Positions 1-9,747 of a DNA stretch of 46,561 nt are shown here, one piece after another. Position 1 is the stretch's first letter, and each line of letters begins with the position of its first letter. The stretch spans positions 1 through 46,561 of the forward strand of contig NZ_BSEC01000008.1 in NCBI RefSeq assembly GCF_027923385.1. The letters run 5' to 3'. This DNA comes from Methylocystis echinoides (GTDB lineage Bacteria; Pseudomonadota; Alphaproteobacteria; Rhizobiales; Beijerinckiaceae). A program made the translations under genes and the position numbers. The notes under the pieces were generated by a model, which did no database searches, was not told the DNA's origin, and saw only the letters and a program-made list of their open reading frames with translations.

Positions 1-1199
<1,199 letters not shown>

Positions 1200-1228
1200 T
1201 CACGACGCTCCGCGCCGCCCGAGCCGGG

Positions 1229-1516
1229 CTAGGCGACGATGCCCAGGATGTCGGATTCCTTCATGATCAGGAGGTCCTGACCGTCGATCTTGACCTCGGT
1301 GCCGGACCACTTGCCGAACAGGACGCGGTCGCCGGCCTTCACTTCAAGCGCGATGATCTGGCCGGCCTCGTCGCGCACGCCCGGTCCCGCGGCGACGACC
1401 TCGCCCTCCTGCGGCTTCTCCTTGACCGTATCGGGGATGATGATGCCCCCTTTGGTCTTCTCCTCGCCTTCGATGCGACGGAGCACCACGCGGTCGTGCA
1501 GCGGACGGAATTTCAT
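1229..1516 (-). CDS. groES: Co-chaperonin GroES
   Basis: 10-kDa co-chaperonin, 95 residues, the family's usual length. It caps the GroEL ring. The sequence opens [14 protein letters not shown] and has the mobile-loop region [15 protein letters not shown] and the [16 protein letters not shown] segment typical of proteobacterial GroES. It is the first gene of the minus-strand groESL operon, about 100 bases downstream of the CIRCE operator, so heat induction through HrcA is expected. Confidence 0.98.
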   Translation of the reverse strand: MKFRPLHDRVVLRRIEGEEKTKGGIIIPDTVKEKPQEGEVVAAGPGVRDEAGQIIALEVKAGDRVLFGKWSGTEVKIDGQDLLIMKESDILGIVA

Positions 1517-1619
1517 CGTGAGATCCTGATCGTTCCCAAGCGAGATCCAACCGACATGACTGGCGCTGTCGCGGGACAGATAACGGCGAGACTGTCATCG
1601 CCGCCCGATCGACCCATTA

Positions 1620-1646
1620 TTAGCACTCGCCGCATGGAAGTGCTAA
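1620..1646. promoter_or_regulatory. CIRCE operator of groESL (HrcA site)
   Basis: TTAGCACTC, nine bases, then AAGTGCTAA. This is the CIRCE inverted repeat (TTAGCACTC-N9-GAGTGCTAA) with one changed base at the start of the right arm. It lies about 100 bases upstream of groES on the coding side. CIRCE is bound by the HrcA repressor, so groESL is probably HrcA-repressed at normal temperature. Confidence 0.93.
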
Positions 1647-2029
1647 TCTTATAATGGGACGGCGGGTCCCGCTCATCCGGAAGCCGGGGCAAAACGCCCA
1701 AACGGCCCCTTCAGCGGGGGACAGCGGATTCGAACCGCCTCCTTCGATCGACCGATCTCCGCGCCGCGCGGATCAACCTGCGCGATCGTCCGCCCTGATC
1801 GGGCCGCTCAAGCAGGACTGTGTTGGAGAATGGCATGACGATCAGTCAGGTCACAGCTCCGCCGACCAGCGACGATTCCATCGTGAAAAGCAGCTGTCTC
1901 GCCTGAAATCGCGAAGAGTTTTGACAATCAAAAATCTGGCTTGGGGCGGGCGGATATTTCGTCTCTTTCACGCGTTACACTTGTCCGCGCGATGGTCAGT
2001 CCCGCCGCTGGCGGACAAGGATCATTGTC
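1647..2029. other. Intergenic stretch without recognised gene
   Basis: Lies between the CIRCE operator and the small membrane protein at 2030. No convincing reading frame. A TTCGAA-containing short hairpin near 1723-1742 resembles a tRNA T-arm, but no tRNA can be folded around it. Confidence 0.4.
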
Positions 2030-2212
2030 ATGACAATTCTGATGGCCGTCGCTCTGGCGATTGCGTTGCTCGGCATCGCGCTGACGTCTGCAGCCTACCG
2101 GTTTGCACCGGTGTCGAAGCACATAGCGAGTGGGGATATCGTCCTCGTCTGTGGGATCAGCACCGCAGCCTTGGGGAGCCTCGGAGCCCTCCTGCAGATC
2201 TTCACCGCCTGA
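2030..2212 (+). CDS. Small hydrophobic protein, 60 aa, two membrane segments
   Basis: Not recognised as a named family. The 60-residue product has two hydrophobic stretches, about residues 2-24 and 35-57, separated by a short polar turn (YRFAPVSKH), so a helical hairpin in the inner membrane is likely. An AAGGA Shine-Dalgarno sequence lies eight bases before the ATG, which supports translation. It stands alone, 80 bases ahead of another small gene on the same strand. Function unknown. Confidence 0.6.
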   Translation: MTILMAVALAIALLGIALTSAAYRFAPVSKHIASGDIVLVCGISTAALGSLGALLQIFTA

Positions 2213-2291
2213 CCTGTGGGCTCGTCGAAGCCGCATTGCCCATGACCGGGTCGCGCGGCGGGATCCTTGTCATGGACGGGACGCTGCCACC

Positions 2292-2513
2292 ATGCCGACA
2301 CCGCCCGACGCCTACCTCCGGGACATCCTTGCACAGGCGGAACAGGACCTCGCCGCGGCCGAGCTGCGCCGGGCCCAGCAGGCACGGATCGTCGCCGGCC
2401 CGCTCAATAGCCCGGAGACCCGTGCCGCCGCGGAACTGCTTCTGCGCGAGATTGACCGGACCATCACGTCCATCCGCGCGAACCGCCATCTGATCGCGGA
2501 CATCCTGGCCTGA
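2292..2513 (+). CDS. Hypothetical 73-aa helical protein
   Basis: Short soluble protein, strongly helical and rich in Ala, Arg, Glu and Leu (for example AEQDLAAAELRRAQQARIV and AAELLLREIDRTI). The pattern suggests a small helical bundle or coiled coil. The reading frame is open further upstream, but the upstream part is low-quality sequence and MPTPPDAYLR makes a natural start. No catalytic motif is visible. Function unknown. Confidence 0.6.
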   Translation: MPTPPDAYLRDILAQAEQDLAAAELRRAQQARIVAGPLNSPETRAAAELLLREIDRTITSIRANRHLIADILA

Positions 2514-2870
2514 TCAAGCCGGTCCGGCAGCTACGCCGATGCCGCGCTCATCCCTGCGCCCCTCGGCCAAGCGCGTCTCGTCCGTGCAGAACGGCAGGTC
2601 GGCGGCTGGGGCCTCGACAATGGCACAGGACCAATCCGCGCGATGCGTGTCACGTGCCGTTGCCTTCGGCGGTCATGCTGCCCGCGATCGGCCCCTTATT
2701 CGAGTCCTCGGCAAAAACGTGGCCTGCACGGCACCGCCCGCCGACACTTCCCCGAGGGGACCGGCAACAGGCGTCAGGTCACGAGACTGCGCCACGGTCT
2801 GCCGAGGCGTTCGCCGACAGAGCCATCCGCGGCACGCATCTCCAAGCCACTTCGCTGTCGCTTTCCCAGA
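2514..2870. other. Stretch without recognised gene
   Basis: Open frames exist on the plus strand but have the arginine/proline-rich composition of shadow frames and no ribosome binding site. Nothing recognisable is seen. Confidence 0.35.
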
Positions 2871-3137
2871 TCATCGCACGTCACGATCATCCACGAGACT
2901 TGGGCTTTGAGGGTCTGTGCGCTCGAATCTGAGGGTCAATACCTGAGCTCGCTCCAGCGAAAGCAGACCGTCATCGACCAGGCCCGAAACCACGTCCTCG
3001 AATTCGTCCCTGGTCAGGCCACGACTCTTCAAGGACTTCACGATCGTGTCCGCATGCGCCATGTCCATCAGATCGCGCTTGATCTCCATCGTCGAGGGAA
3101 TCGATATTTTGCGTCCAAAACGTTTCTGATTGAGCAT
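2871..3137 (-). CDS. Hypothetical 88-aa protein
   Basis: Product begins MLNQKRFGRKISIP and contains an amphipathic C-terminal part (LTRDEFEDVVSGLVDDGLL). The frame stays open for another 120 codons upstream. I chose the ATG at 3137 because an AAGGAA ribosome binding site precedes it at normal spacing and the upstream residues look non-coding. Charged, soluble, no membrane segment. Family not recognised. Confidence 0.55.
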   Translation of the reverse strand: MLNQKRFGRKISIPSTMEIKRDLMDMAHADTIVKSLKSRGLTRDEFEDVVSGLVDDGLLSLERAQVLTLRFERTDPQSPSLVDDRDVR

Positions 3138-3592
3138 GGCGGATTTCCTTGACGGCAGCAACGGAAGCTTGCGTACTGAAAACGCCCAGAAAGTTATTTC
3201 GTTCATATCGGCGCCTGTTTCGTGTTTTCCCGGACAAATTTGCAATTTGCGATGAATCGCCAGATTTATATTTATTGGATCTAGTAAAATATTTTCGACA
3301 CACCATCTTATGAAGATCGCCGCATCCTGCGTGCGATCGCCGCGACGCGCGACTGTGTCGTCGGACGGACGCGGGTCCTGTCGCGTGCTGACGTCAGTCA
3401 GCAGGTGATGCGCTGAGTTCCCGGCATGCCGAACCTCGGGGACGACCCTCGACATGATGGAGCGTCTCAACGTCGCCAGTCGGCGGGGCCACCTGAGCAA
3501 ACGGTGACGTCATCTGCCGGCGCTTCGGCAGGACAGCGGCTTTCGGCTGTCTCCATGCGCGTGAATTCAGCCCCTTCAGCAAGGAGTGCGTT
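3138..3592. other. Intergenic stretch, partly AT-rich
   Basis: Divergent region between the minus-strand gene ending its 5' side at 3137 and the plus-strand gene at 3593. The part at about 3230-3310 is markedly AT-rich and may carry promoters. No gene seen. Confidence 0.4.
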
Positions 3593-3979
3593 ATGGCTCA
3601 ACCCAGACTTACAGGCTTGGAGTTCAGCTGGTTCACCAAGTGCCAGATGATGGCGTCAAACTATGCCCAGCACTGGGAGATGGTTCTCGAGCCTGATCTC
3701 GGAAGTCTGATTCAGGCCGTCGCCACTGATGCGCGGACCAGCTTCACCGGGCCGCAATCGATGCGGCGCGTCGCCGAACGACTGACGCTCGTTGCAGACT
3801 CGCTTGTCGCGGCGAGCGACGATCGGGCTCGCGCTGCCGATGTGCGCCGCGAGGACGGTCGTTGCACGGAAGCGCTGCAATACTTGGCGTCGCAACTGGC
3901 GAGCACGGCAGCCAGCGTCGAGGCATGGAAGCATGCGTCCGCCTCCGCGACTGAAACAAGTCAGGCGCCGTCGGCGTGA
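3593..3979 (+). CDS. Hypothetical 128-aa helical protein
   Basis: Starts MAQPRLTGLEFSWFTKCQMM after a strong AAGGAG ribosome binding site. The sequence is predicted all-helical (RRVAERLTLVADSLVAASDD, ALQYLASQLASTAASVEAW), with no signal peptide and no membrane segment. Family not recognised. It resembles phasin-like or four-helix proteins in composition, but this is only a resemblance and I would not assign that function. Confidence 0.65.
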   Translation: MAQPRLTGLEFSWFTKCQMMASNYAQHWEMVLEPDLGSLIQAVATDARTSFTGPQSMRRVAERLTLVADSLVAASDDRARAADVRREDGRCTEALQYLASQLASTAASVEAWKHASASATETSQAPSA

Positions 3980-4051
3980 CTGCCAAAGGACCGACAATCT
4001 CGGTCCTGGAAGATCAAGAAACGGTTCTTATCGGAGCATTGAACAGATCAG

Positions 4052-4252
4052 ATGATCGTTTTCAGACCCAATCCCCACAAGTTACAGGTCATGCCATCGG
4101 CGAAGGAGCCCGGCCGGTTCGACTGGTCGATCACGCGGGACGATGTGATCGTACGCCAGTCGGCCCGATCCTTCGATTCGGAGGGCGCTTCGGAGACGAA
4201 TGGCGATTTAGCCCTTCGTCGGATGACGGTGCGTTGGCAGGCCGCGCGATAG
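4052..4252 (+). CDS. Small conserved-looking protein, 66 aa
   Basis: Contains a core RFDWSITRDDVIVRQSARSF followed by a helical tail rich in Glu, Ala and Arg. This is the style of short Rhizobiales proteins with a W-S-I strand pair followed by one helix. No good Shine-Dalgarno sequence precedes the ATG. Function unknown. Confidence 0.5.
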   Translation: MIVFRPNPHKLQVMPSAKEPGRFDWSITRDDVIVRQSARSFDSEGASETNGDLALRRMTVRWQAAR

Positions 4253-4541
4253 GCGCCGCCACCGCAACGGCAGTGCCTCCAACCGGGTCATCGCTCCGCC
4301 GGGCATGTAAGAGCCTTCGGCCTGTTCAAGCGAGACCGACCGGAGCCGCGCCGAGACCCATGCGTCCCGCGTGCCGTCTGGCGGCGCCGACCGAGCGCCC
4401 TGCCAACGTCATCCTGCCGACACCGTCCGCTTGCCGCGCCGGAAACGGCGGACCGGCGCCTCCTCCCGTTGGCGGGAAGGGGACTCGCCGTCCCTCGGCA
4501 ATCGGAAGGCACGCCCCATTCCAGTGAACAGGATCAATCCC

Positions 4542-5510
4542 ATGACAGGCCGTTCAAGAACAGCGTGGCTGCTTCCGACCCTGCTCGGCTCCGCGACCGC
4601 GCTGGGAGCGTCCGCCCTCTATGCGGCCGCCCAGGCAAAGCAGGCCGAGCGACGGACGCCACCGATCGGCGCGTTCCTCATCGTGGATGGCGTGCGCCTG
4701 CACTACGTCGAGCGGGGGGCCGGCGAGCCGCTGGTGCTGATCCACGGCAACGGCATGATGATCCAGGACTTTCTCGCCAGCGGCATCGTCGACGATCTGG
4801 CTGAGCGCCACCGCGTCATCATCTTCGACCGACCCGGTTACGGCTACAGCGACCGCCCGCGCGGGCTCTGGACGCCGCGCGCTCACGCGACGCTGTTCCA
4901 GAAGGCGCTTCAGCAGCTCGGCGTTGCCCAAGCCGTCGTCCTCGGACACTCCTGGGGGGCTTTGGTCGCGGTCGCCCTCGCGCTACAGGCCCCGCAGCTC
5001 GTGCGCAGCCTCGTCCTGGCGTCCGGGTACTATTACCCGACGCTGCGCGCCGATGTGGTGCTCGCGTCCCCGGTGGCGCTCCCCGGCATCGGGGACCTGA
5101 TGCGCCACTCGATCTCGCCCGTGATCGGCCGGATCCTGCAGCCCGCCCTGCTCAAGGCCATGTTCGCGCCGGCCGCGGTCACGGAGCGTTTCGACCGAGG
5201 GTTCCCGAAGGCCATGATGCTGCGGCCGATCCAGCTGCGGGCGTCAGCAGAGGACGCCGCTTTGATGACGCCGGCGGCGGCCGAGCTTCAGAAGCACTAC
5301 CGCGACCTGAGGCTCCCGGTGGTGATCATCGTGGGCGGAGCCGATCAGATCGCCGATGTCGATCGGCAGTCGAAGCGCCTGCACGGCGAACTGCCGGACA
5401 GTCACCTCATCGTCGTGCCCGGCCTGGGCCACATGATCCAGCATCTGGCGCCGGACGCGGTCATCGCCGCCATCGGCCAGGCTTCGGAGCGGGTTCGCGT
5501 CGCCGCCTGA
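4542..5510 (+). CDS. Membrane-anchored alpha/beta hydrolase
   Basis: 322-residue alpha/beta-hydrolase-fold enzyme. An N-terminal hydrophobic segment (about residues 9-30) is a signal anchor or signal peptide, so the enzyme probably acts outside the cytoplasm. The oxyanion motif HGNG is at about 68-71, the nucleophile elbow GHSWG gives Ser137, the acid is probably Asp268 in VGGADQ, and the catalytic histidine is His297 in GLGHMIQH. The DRPGYGYSDRP strand is typical of the haloalkane dehalogenase/epoxide hydrolase branch, but the substrate cannot be named. An AGGA site precedes the chosen ATG; the longer open frame upstream is not needed. Confidence 0.88.
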   Translation: MTGRSRTAWLLPTLLGSATALGASALYAAAQAKQAERRTPPIGAFLIVDGVRLHYVERGAGEPLVLIHGNGMMIQDFLASGIVDDLAERHRVIIFDRPGYGYSDRPRGLWTPRAHATLFQKALQQLGVAQAVVLGHSWGALVAVALALQAPQLVRSLVLASGYYYPTLRADVVLASPVALPGIGDLMRHSISPVIGRILQPALLKAMFAPAAVTERFDRGFPKAMMLRPIQLRASAEDAALMTPAAAELQKHYRDLRLPVVIIVGGADQIADVDRQSKRLHGELPDSHLIVVPGLGHMIQHLAPDAVIAAIGQASERVRVAA

Positions 5511-5683
5511 GGAGCGGCCGGTTCGGATCCCGGCCTCGCACGCGCCCGTTTAAAGCGTGGTCAACGGAGTGGAAAGCCGCGCCTCCGCTTTGTCGCTCCG
5601 AGGCGGACCGGCGGCTCTTGGGTCGGGCCTCGCTCGTTCGTCGTCACACGGTGGTGGGCAAGCCGGCACCGTGACGGCGCGCG

Positions 5684-6409
5684 ATGGCTGAGCGTTGCGG
5701 GGCGCTGGAAGTAGCCCTATCGGCGACGGCGATGCCCGGCCGATCACGTCGCACAACCCGGTCCGATAGCCTCTTCGGCGAAATCAGCGCGAGGCTCCCG
5801 CTGTTCGAGGACCTGCCGCCTGACGCGCTTCAGCTGCTCTCAGCGTCGGGATTGGGCCGCGGTTTCCTGACGGCCTCCCTGCGGGCCCGTCTGCGCAAGG
5901 CCGGGTACCGGGATCTCGGCCTTCTGGCCGAGAGCTCACCGGACGCGATCGCCAGCATCAGAAAGTTCGGCCCGGTCCGCGTCGAACGCGTTCGGACCTT
6001 CATCCTCGCCGAGCTGGCGCGCTGGGTGCCGGGCGCCCGCGACATGCACACGGCCGAGGCTACCGGCGAGCGAAGGCTCGGACGGCTGCGGCACATGCTG
6101 GTCGAACGCCTGCCTCTGCACGCCGACGACATCGCAGCGCTCGGCTTCGCCGGAGGGTCCTGCGCGGATTTGGCCGGCCGTTCACGCCTCGAACTCATCG
6201 GCACGGGCATCGTGATGTCTAGCGATGTTGATCGCGTCATCACGACCATCGCCCGCGTCCTGGAAGGGGACAGGCCGATCGCTTCTCTCCCTCTCCAGGC
6301 GCCCTTGGACGCTCCGGCGGCGGAACCGGAGACGCTCGCGGCCCGTCGTGCCGCCTTGCTCGCGGAGCAGGACCGGGAATGGGGGGAGGCGGCTCCGGCT
6401 CAAGATTAA
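5684..6409 (+). CDS. Protein with RpoA-C-terminal-like helix-hairpin-helix segment
   Basis: 241 residues, soluble. The segment LRKAGYRDLGLLAESSPDAI followed by KFGPVRVERVRTFIL matches the pattern of the RNA polymerase alpha C-terminal domain and related helix-hairpin-helix folds (short helix, DLxxL, then a G-P/F-G hairpin and a basic helix). A second related unit may lie at LPLHADDIAALGFAG. I therefore infer a DNA- or protein-binding role, not an enzyme. There is no clear ribosome binding site at the ATG used; the ATG at 5732 is an alternative start. Family not firmly recognised. Confidence 0.6.
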   Translation: MAERCGALEVALSATAMPGRSRRTTRSDSLFGEISARLPLFEDLPPDALQLLSASGLGRGFLTASLRARLRKAGYRDLGLLAESSPDAIASIRKFGPVRVERVRTFILAELARWVPGARDMHTAEATGERRLGRLRHMLVERLPLHADDIAALGFAGGSCADLAGRSRLELIGTGIVMSSDVDRVITTIARVLEGDRPIASLPLQAPLDAPAAEPETLAARRAALLAEQDREWGEAAPAQD

Positions 6410-6734
6410 TGTCGGAATGGTACGCCTCGGATTAGCTGCTTCCGGCCATCGTCAATCATCGCTTCGCGAACATTCCCGTCGCTTGACGGGTCTCAAGAGC
6501 TGTTCACGCGCGAACATTCAGTGCCTCGCGCCGGCTCCGCCGTTCAAGCGGTTGTGACAGATGCTTCCCATGCTCGCGGCGTTACCGAGATCTTGGCAGG
6601 ATGCGGGAACACGCGTCCCCGTCAGGACTATCTTTGTCGATCGGAAAGGCGCAGAGTGCCGAGATCACCGGATCGGCTGTTCCAGGCTCCGGTGGCTGAG
6701 GGTTCATGCCCCCGCCTGCAACGGACAGGCGCGC
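6410..6734. other. Stretch without recognised gene
   Basis: Nothing supported. Overlapping plus-strand open frames here have no ribosome binding site and no recognisable protein pattern. Confidence 0.35.
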
Positions 6735-7013
6735 ATGGCAGACCTCATCAAGTTCCCCGCAAAGCCCCGCTCGAGGCACGCGCGCCGCGCCTATCAGGTT
6801 CATCGGCTCGCTCCGAGCGGTGGCGTGGTCGCGACCTCGATCATCACGGCCCGCGACGACGGGGACGCCAAGCGGCAGGCAAAGGGATTGATCGCCGGGC
6901 ACCATGCCGAACTCTGGGCCGGCAGCCGCCTCGTCACCGTGCTCGGCGCGTTCGACTTCCCGATCGCGACCGCAATCCGGGCGCTGGCGGACCAGCCGAA
7001 GTCGGAGGGGTGA
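6735..7013 (+). CDS. Hypothetical 92-aa protein
   Basis: Begins MADLIKFPAKPRSRHARRAY. The middle has a strand-strand-helix pattern (GGVVATSIITARDDGDAKRQ) and the C-terminus ends in a helix. The frame is open upstream, but the ATG at 6735 opens a plausible soluble protein whose start MxDLIKFP is common in short alphaproteobacterial proteins. Function unknown. Confidence 0.5.
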   Translation: MADLIKFPAKPRSRHARRAYQVHRLAPSGGVVATSIITARDDGDAKRQAKGLIAGHHAELWAGSRLVTVLGAFDFPIATAIRALADQPKSEG

Positions 7014-7055
7014 AGGTCGTTATCGAATCTGCCACGCGTATCGAGGAGCGGGATC

Positions 7056-7187
7056 ATGGCAACGGACAAGAAACGCGGGAATCGCGAGACCAAGAAGCCA
7101 AAGAAGCCCGTGCCCAAGACCAACGCGGCGGCGCCCTCGAACAAGGGTACGGTCTCGGCTGCCATGAAGACCAGCGGTCGAGGCTAA
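7056..7187 (+). CDS. Very basic 43-aa protein
   Basis: Starts MATDKKRGNRETKKPKK after a GAGGAG ribosome binding site and ends with a short Ser/Thr/Ala tail (SAAMKTSGRG). Lysine-rich and probably disordered; it could bind nucleic acid. I recognise the MATDKKRGNRE beginning as a recurring small protein in Methylobacterium and relatives, without known function. Confidence 0.75.
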   Translation: MATDKKRGNRETKKPKKPVPKTNAAAPSNKGTVSAAMKTSGRG

Positions 7188-7217
7188 GGCGATGTCCGAC
7201 CACCATGGCTGCACGGT

Positions 7218-7463
7218 ATGGTAGAGTTCGTTCGCCCGCTGATGTGCCCAGTGATGCGGAAGCTGATCGGGATGATCGTCCGCATGTCGCAGCACCCCGG
7301 CCTTCAGGAGCAGGGACAGTTGATTGATCAGCTCACGGAGCTCGAGACCGAGGGCATAGCCAGGGATGTTCCTTGGCGGACCGTGGAGGCAATCCGCGCC
7401 ACCCGGTTGAGGCTGCGCGTCGAGGGTCTGATGCCCCGGACGCCACTCCCGCGCGGTCACTGA
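7218..7463 (+). CDS. Hypothetical 81-aa helical protein
   Basis: Helical pattern through most of its length (SQHPGLQEQGQLIDQLTELE, VEAIRATRLRLRVEGLM). No signal peptide. No clear Shine-Dalgarno sequence, so the start is uncertain. It follows the 43-residue basic protein on the same strand. Function unknown. Confidence 0.4.
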   Translation: MVEFVRPLMCPVMRKLIGMIVRMSQHPGLQEQGQLIDQLTELETEGIARDVPWRTVEAIRATRLRLRVEGLMPRTPLPRGH

Positions 7464-7571
7464 TGGCTTGATGCATGACCGAAAACGAGGGGTGCTTGAA
7501 CGAACCTCGCGCTGGTCGGTCGGTCGGGCGGACCGGGACGACCTTGCCGCCGCCCAGGAGGCCCCGCTGCA

Positions 7572-7748
7572 GGTTACCTGCCCGCGGACGGTGCGGAACG
7601 ACGGGAGAAGGCACTCGACGGACTGCGCGTCGAACTCGGGCGTGGTGATGACGCGGGCGCGTGCTCGCGGGAGCAGCAGGCCTTCCGCACGGTGCTGCTC
7701 GCGATGGTTGAGCGGACCCGCGAGATGGCAGGACCGGCGGAGGGGTGA
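7572..7748 (+). pseudogene. Coding-like tail without clear start, possible frameshifted small gene
   Basis: This frame reads as a plausible helical protein tail (AERREKALDGLRVELGRG, then REQQAFRTVLLAMVERTREM) ending at TGA 7746-7748, but lacks a start codon with a ribosome binding site. A plausible upstream part (VGRADRDDLAAAQEAPLQ) lies in another frame just before it. A single indel could have split one gene. It could also be chance. Confidence 0.28.
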
Positions 7749-7959
7749 CGTCCGCTGCGGTGCGGACCTCTTCGAAGCCGCAGCTTGCCGCCTGTTGGCA
7801 CAACGCCGCGCGCTTTCCGAAGGTCCAGTTCGGCCATGGAATCGGCCCCGATCGCGGATAAGTCCTCAGGGCGGGACCTCGCATTAATCGGCGACCGCTC
7901 CCGAGCGGGATTACCGCGGCATCCAGCCCCGTCGTTGGACTCGCGTTTGCCTGCGTGTG

Positions 7960-8376
7960 TCAGAGGGCCCGCGCGAGGCCCGCTTCCAGAACAAGTGCGC
8001 TGGCCGTTTGCTGAGACAAGCGGCCCCCCGTCGGCTCGACCGCTGCGTCCGCCTTGACGGCACGGCGCACGATGGCGAGCGCCTCGTCCTCGGAGGTGTT
8101 TATCGCCGCGTAGAAGAGGACCAGTTGCCCGGAGAGTTCCGCGTCATCGGGCTGTGTCACCTTGAGGATGAAGGCCGTCTGGTTGGGCATGATCAACGCC
8201 GCGTCGGGCGAATGCGCATCGATGTTGGTCATCACGGGGTTCTGCAGTCTCAACCGCTCGGTATTCGCGGCAACATGTTCGCGGTAGTGCGCGATGACGG
8301 CCAGGGGCACGCCGTCGAATATCAGCGTCGTCAGAGCCTCAGCCGCGGCGTCCAGGCCAGCCAACAGGCCGCCCAT
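7960..8376 (-). CDS. Hypothetical 138-aa protein
   Basis: Soluble mixed alpha/beta protein with an N-terminal helix (GLLAGLDAAAEALTTLIF) and a hydrophobic strand pair (AALIMPNQTAFILKVTQ, SGQLVLFYAAINTSEDE). No signal peptide or known motif. The composition is coding-like and the frame is uninterrupted. No strong ribosome binding site is seen at the start used. Function unknown. Confidence 0.6.
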   Translation of the reverse strand: MGGLLAGLDAAAEALTTLIFDGVPLAVIAHYREHVAANTERLRLQNPVMTNIDAHSPDAALIMPNQTAFILKVTQPDDAELSGQLVLFYAAINTSEDEALAIVRRAVKADAAVEPTGGRLSQQTASALVLEAGLARAL

Positions 8377-8518
8377 ACTCGAAGCGGGTCGAATCGGGCT
8401 GGAGCTGCTCGAGGCTCAAGCGTCAGACACCTGAGGCCGACGATCCTGGAGAGCACCCGCCGATGCAAAGTACGAGGCGCCGACGTCTACCCCCGCAGCC
8501 CAAAACGGTCGAAACCGA

Positions 8519-8716
8519 TCAGGAGGCGAGTGTGAGTTCGCCTTCCCGCACGGCACGCTCGCCGCCTGCGGACCTGACTCGGTAAGTCGGCTCACCGGCC
8601 CGGTCATCCGGCATCAGACGAACAACCTCAAAAACGCCGTCGACGATGCTCTTGTTGCCCGCATAGCTGATCCCAAGCTGGCGGACGTGCTGTCCAATCT
8701 TGAACTTGTGAGACAT
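8519..8716 (-). CDS. Small conserved-looking protein, 65 aa
   Basis: MSHKFKIGQHVRQLG opens a compact beta-rich protein with the pattern KIGQxVR...GVFEVVRLMP...YRVRS.GGERAVREGEL. This resembles small SH3-like or hydrophilic beta-barrel proteins found widely in Methylobacterium. A GGAG site precedes the ATG. Function unknown. Confidence 0.7.
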   Translation of the reverse strand: MSHKFKIGQHVRQLGISYAGNKSIVDGVFEVVRLMPDDRAGEPTYRVRSAGGERAVREGELTLAS

Positions 8717-8757
8717 TGAGCTTCTCCGTCGTTTAGTGCCGTGTCGACAAGTCCGGG

Positions 8758-9120
8758 CTACCGGCGTGCTCTTGCCTTGCGAGCTGCGAAGCGTGCATCG
8801 CGCGCGATCTTCTGCTGAGCAGCGAGTGCAGCTTGCCGTTCTGCTTTTTCGGCGGCCTAGCGGACGAGTTCCGCCGCGGCACGCTCCTTTGCGGCCAGGG
8901 CTTCAGCCTCGCGCTCAGCTTCCCCTGCCAAGCGGGCTATGTCCCGCTCGTTGATCCGCACCTCTCGTGCCTGAACGATGGCTTGCCGCGCGGCCTGCCG
9001 TGCGAGAACGGCCGGATCATCCAGTGCAGGGCGTGCCCGGAACCGGGCGAGTGTGGCCTGCCGTGCTTTGGCAATTGCCTCAAGACGATCAACAAGCTGG
9101 TCTGTTTTGAATTGTCCCAC
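8758..9120 (-). pseudogene. DUF6481-like protein gene interrupted by an internal amber codon
   Basis: Ala/Arg/Glu-rich coiled-coil protein of the DUF6481 type. The frame reads from the GTG at 9120 (an AAGGA site lies six bases before it; the ATG at 9126 abuts that site and is too close). It runs through KARQATLARFRARPALDDP and helix-rich repeats to TAG at 8857-8859. Immediately after the TAG the same frame continues for 32 codons (EKAERQAALAAQQKIARDAR, then FAARKARARR) to a second TAG at 8758. This tail is what the family normally has at its C-terminus. So either the gene is truncated by a nonsense mutation, or there is a base error or readthrough. It follows cspA, a common arrangement. Confidence 0.72.
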
Positions 9121-9164
9121 GAACATTCCTTGTGCGCACCACGGCTCAGCCGGGTAGCGAGAAA

Positions 9165-9195
9165 CAGATGAAGCCGCTCCCGAGGGAACGGCTTC
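9165..9195 (-). terminator. Probable terminator or attenuator after cspA
   Basis: Perfect 7-bp stem GAAGCCG / CGGCTTC (9170-9176 with 9189-9195) followed on the minus strand by a T-rich stretch (ATCTGTTTCTC). It sits between the cspA stop and the DUF6481-like gene, so it could end or attenuate the cspA transcript. Confidence 0.55.
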
Positions 9196-9224
9196 GAAGC
9201 TCGTCATAGCTAGACGAGTGAGGC

Positions 9225-9434
9225 TCAAGCGGCCTGAAGGCTGCCGGCGGACTGCTTACCCGTGCGGCGGTCGGATTCCATCTCGTAGGAGACCTTCTGG
9301 CCCTCGACGAGGTTGTTCATGCCGGCGCGCTCGACGGCGGAGATGTGGACGAACACGTCCTTGCCGCCGTCATCCGGCTGAATGAAGCCGAAGCCCTTGG
9401 TGTCGTTGAACCACTTAACGGTGCCGATGGTCAT
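9225..9434 (-). CDS. Cold-shock protein, CspA family
   Basis: 69-residue single-stranded nucleic-acid-binding protein with one cold-shock domain of standard length. RNP1 is seen as KGFGFIQP and RNP2 as VFVHISAV; the start [17 protein letters not shown] is diagnostic. It acts as an RNA chaperone or transcription antiterminator in the cytoplasm. The DUF6481-like gene lies 104 bases downstream on the same strand. Several csp paralogues are usual in this group, so a specific letter cannot be assigned. Confidence 0.97.
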   Translation of the reverse strand: MTIGTVKWFNDTKGFGFIQPDDGGKDVFVHISAVERAGMNNLVEGQKVSYEMESDRRTGKQSAGSLQAA

Positions 9435-9747
9435 AGGTATTCCGTATCATTATAGGCAAACAAATAGGTCGAACGCATGGGTCACACGCGCTCGGTCGAT
9501 AGTCGTCGAAAATGGGAGAGATGCAGAGCGCTCGCCCTGTTGAGGCGATACGGCCGAATGTCTGGCCAAAAGTCGATTTATGATCTGTACGCCATTCGCG
9601 GGATAATCACAACCGTAAATCCGATTTGCAAGAAATTGGTTGTCGTTGCCGGTATTCCAGGCCTTGCCGTTACGATTTCTTGGGCACAACCATAGATGAT
9701 GGGGACTCCCATTTGAGGGTCTGACACCTGAACCATCGGAGTTGCAG

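Noticed and set aside
1715..1742. tRNA T-arm-like sequence
   Set aside because: Only the T-arm shape is present; no acceptor, D or anticodon arm can be folded around it.
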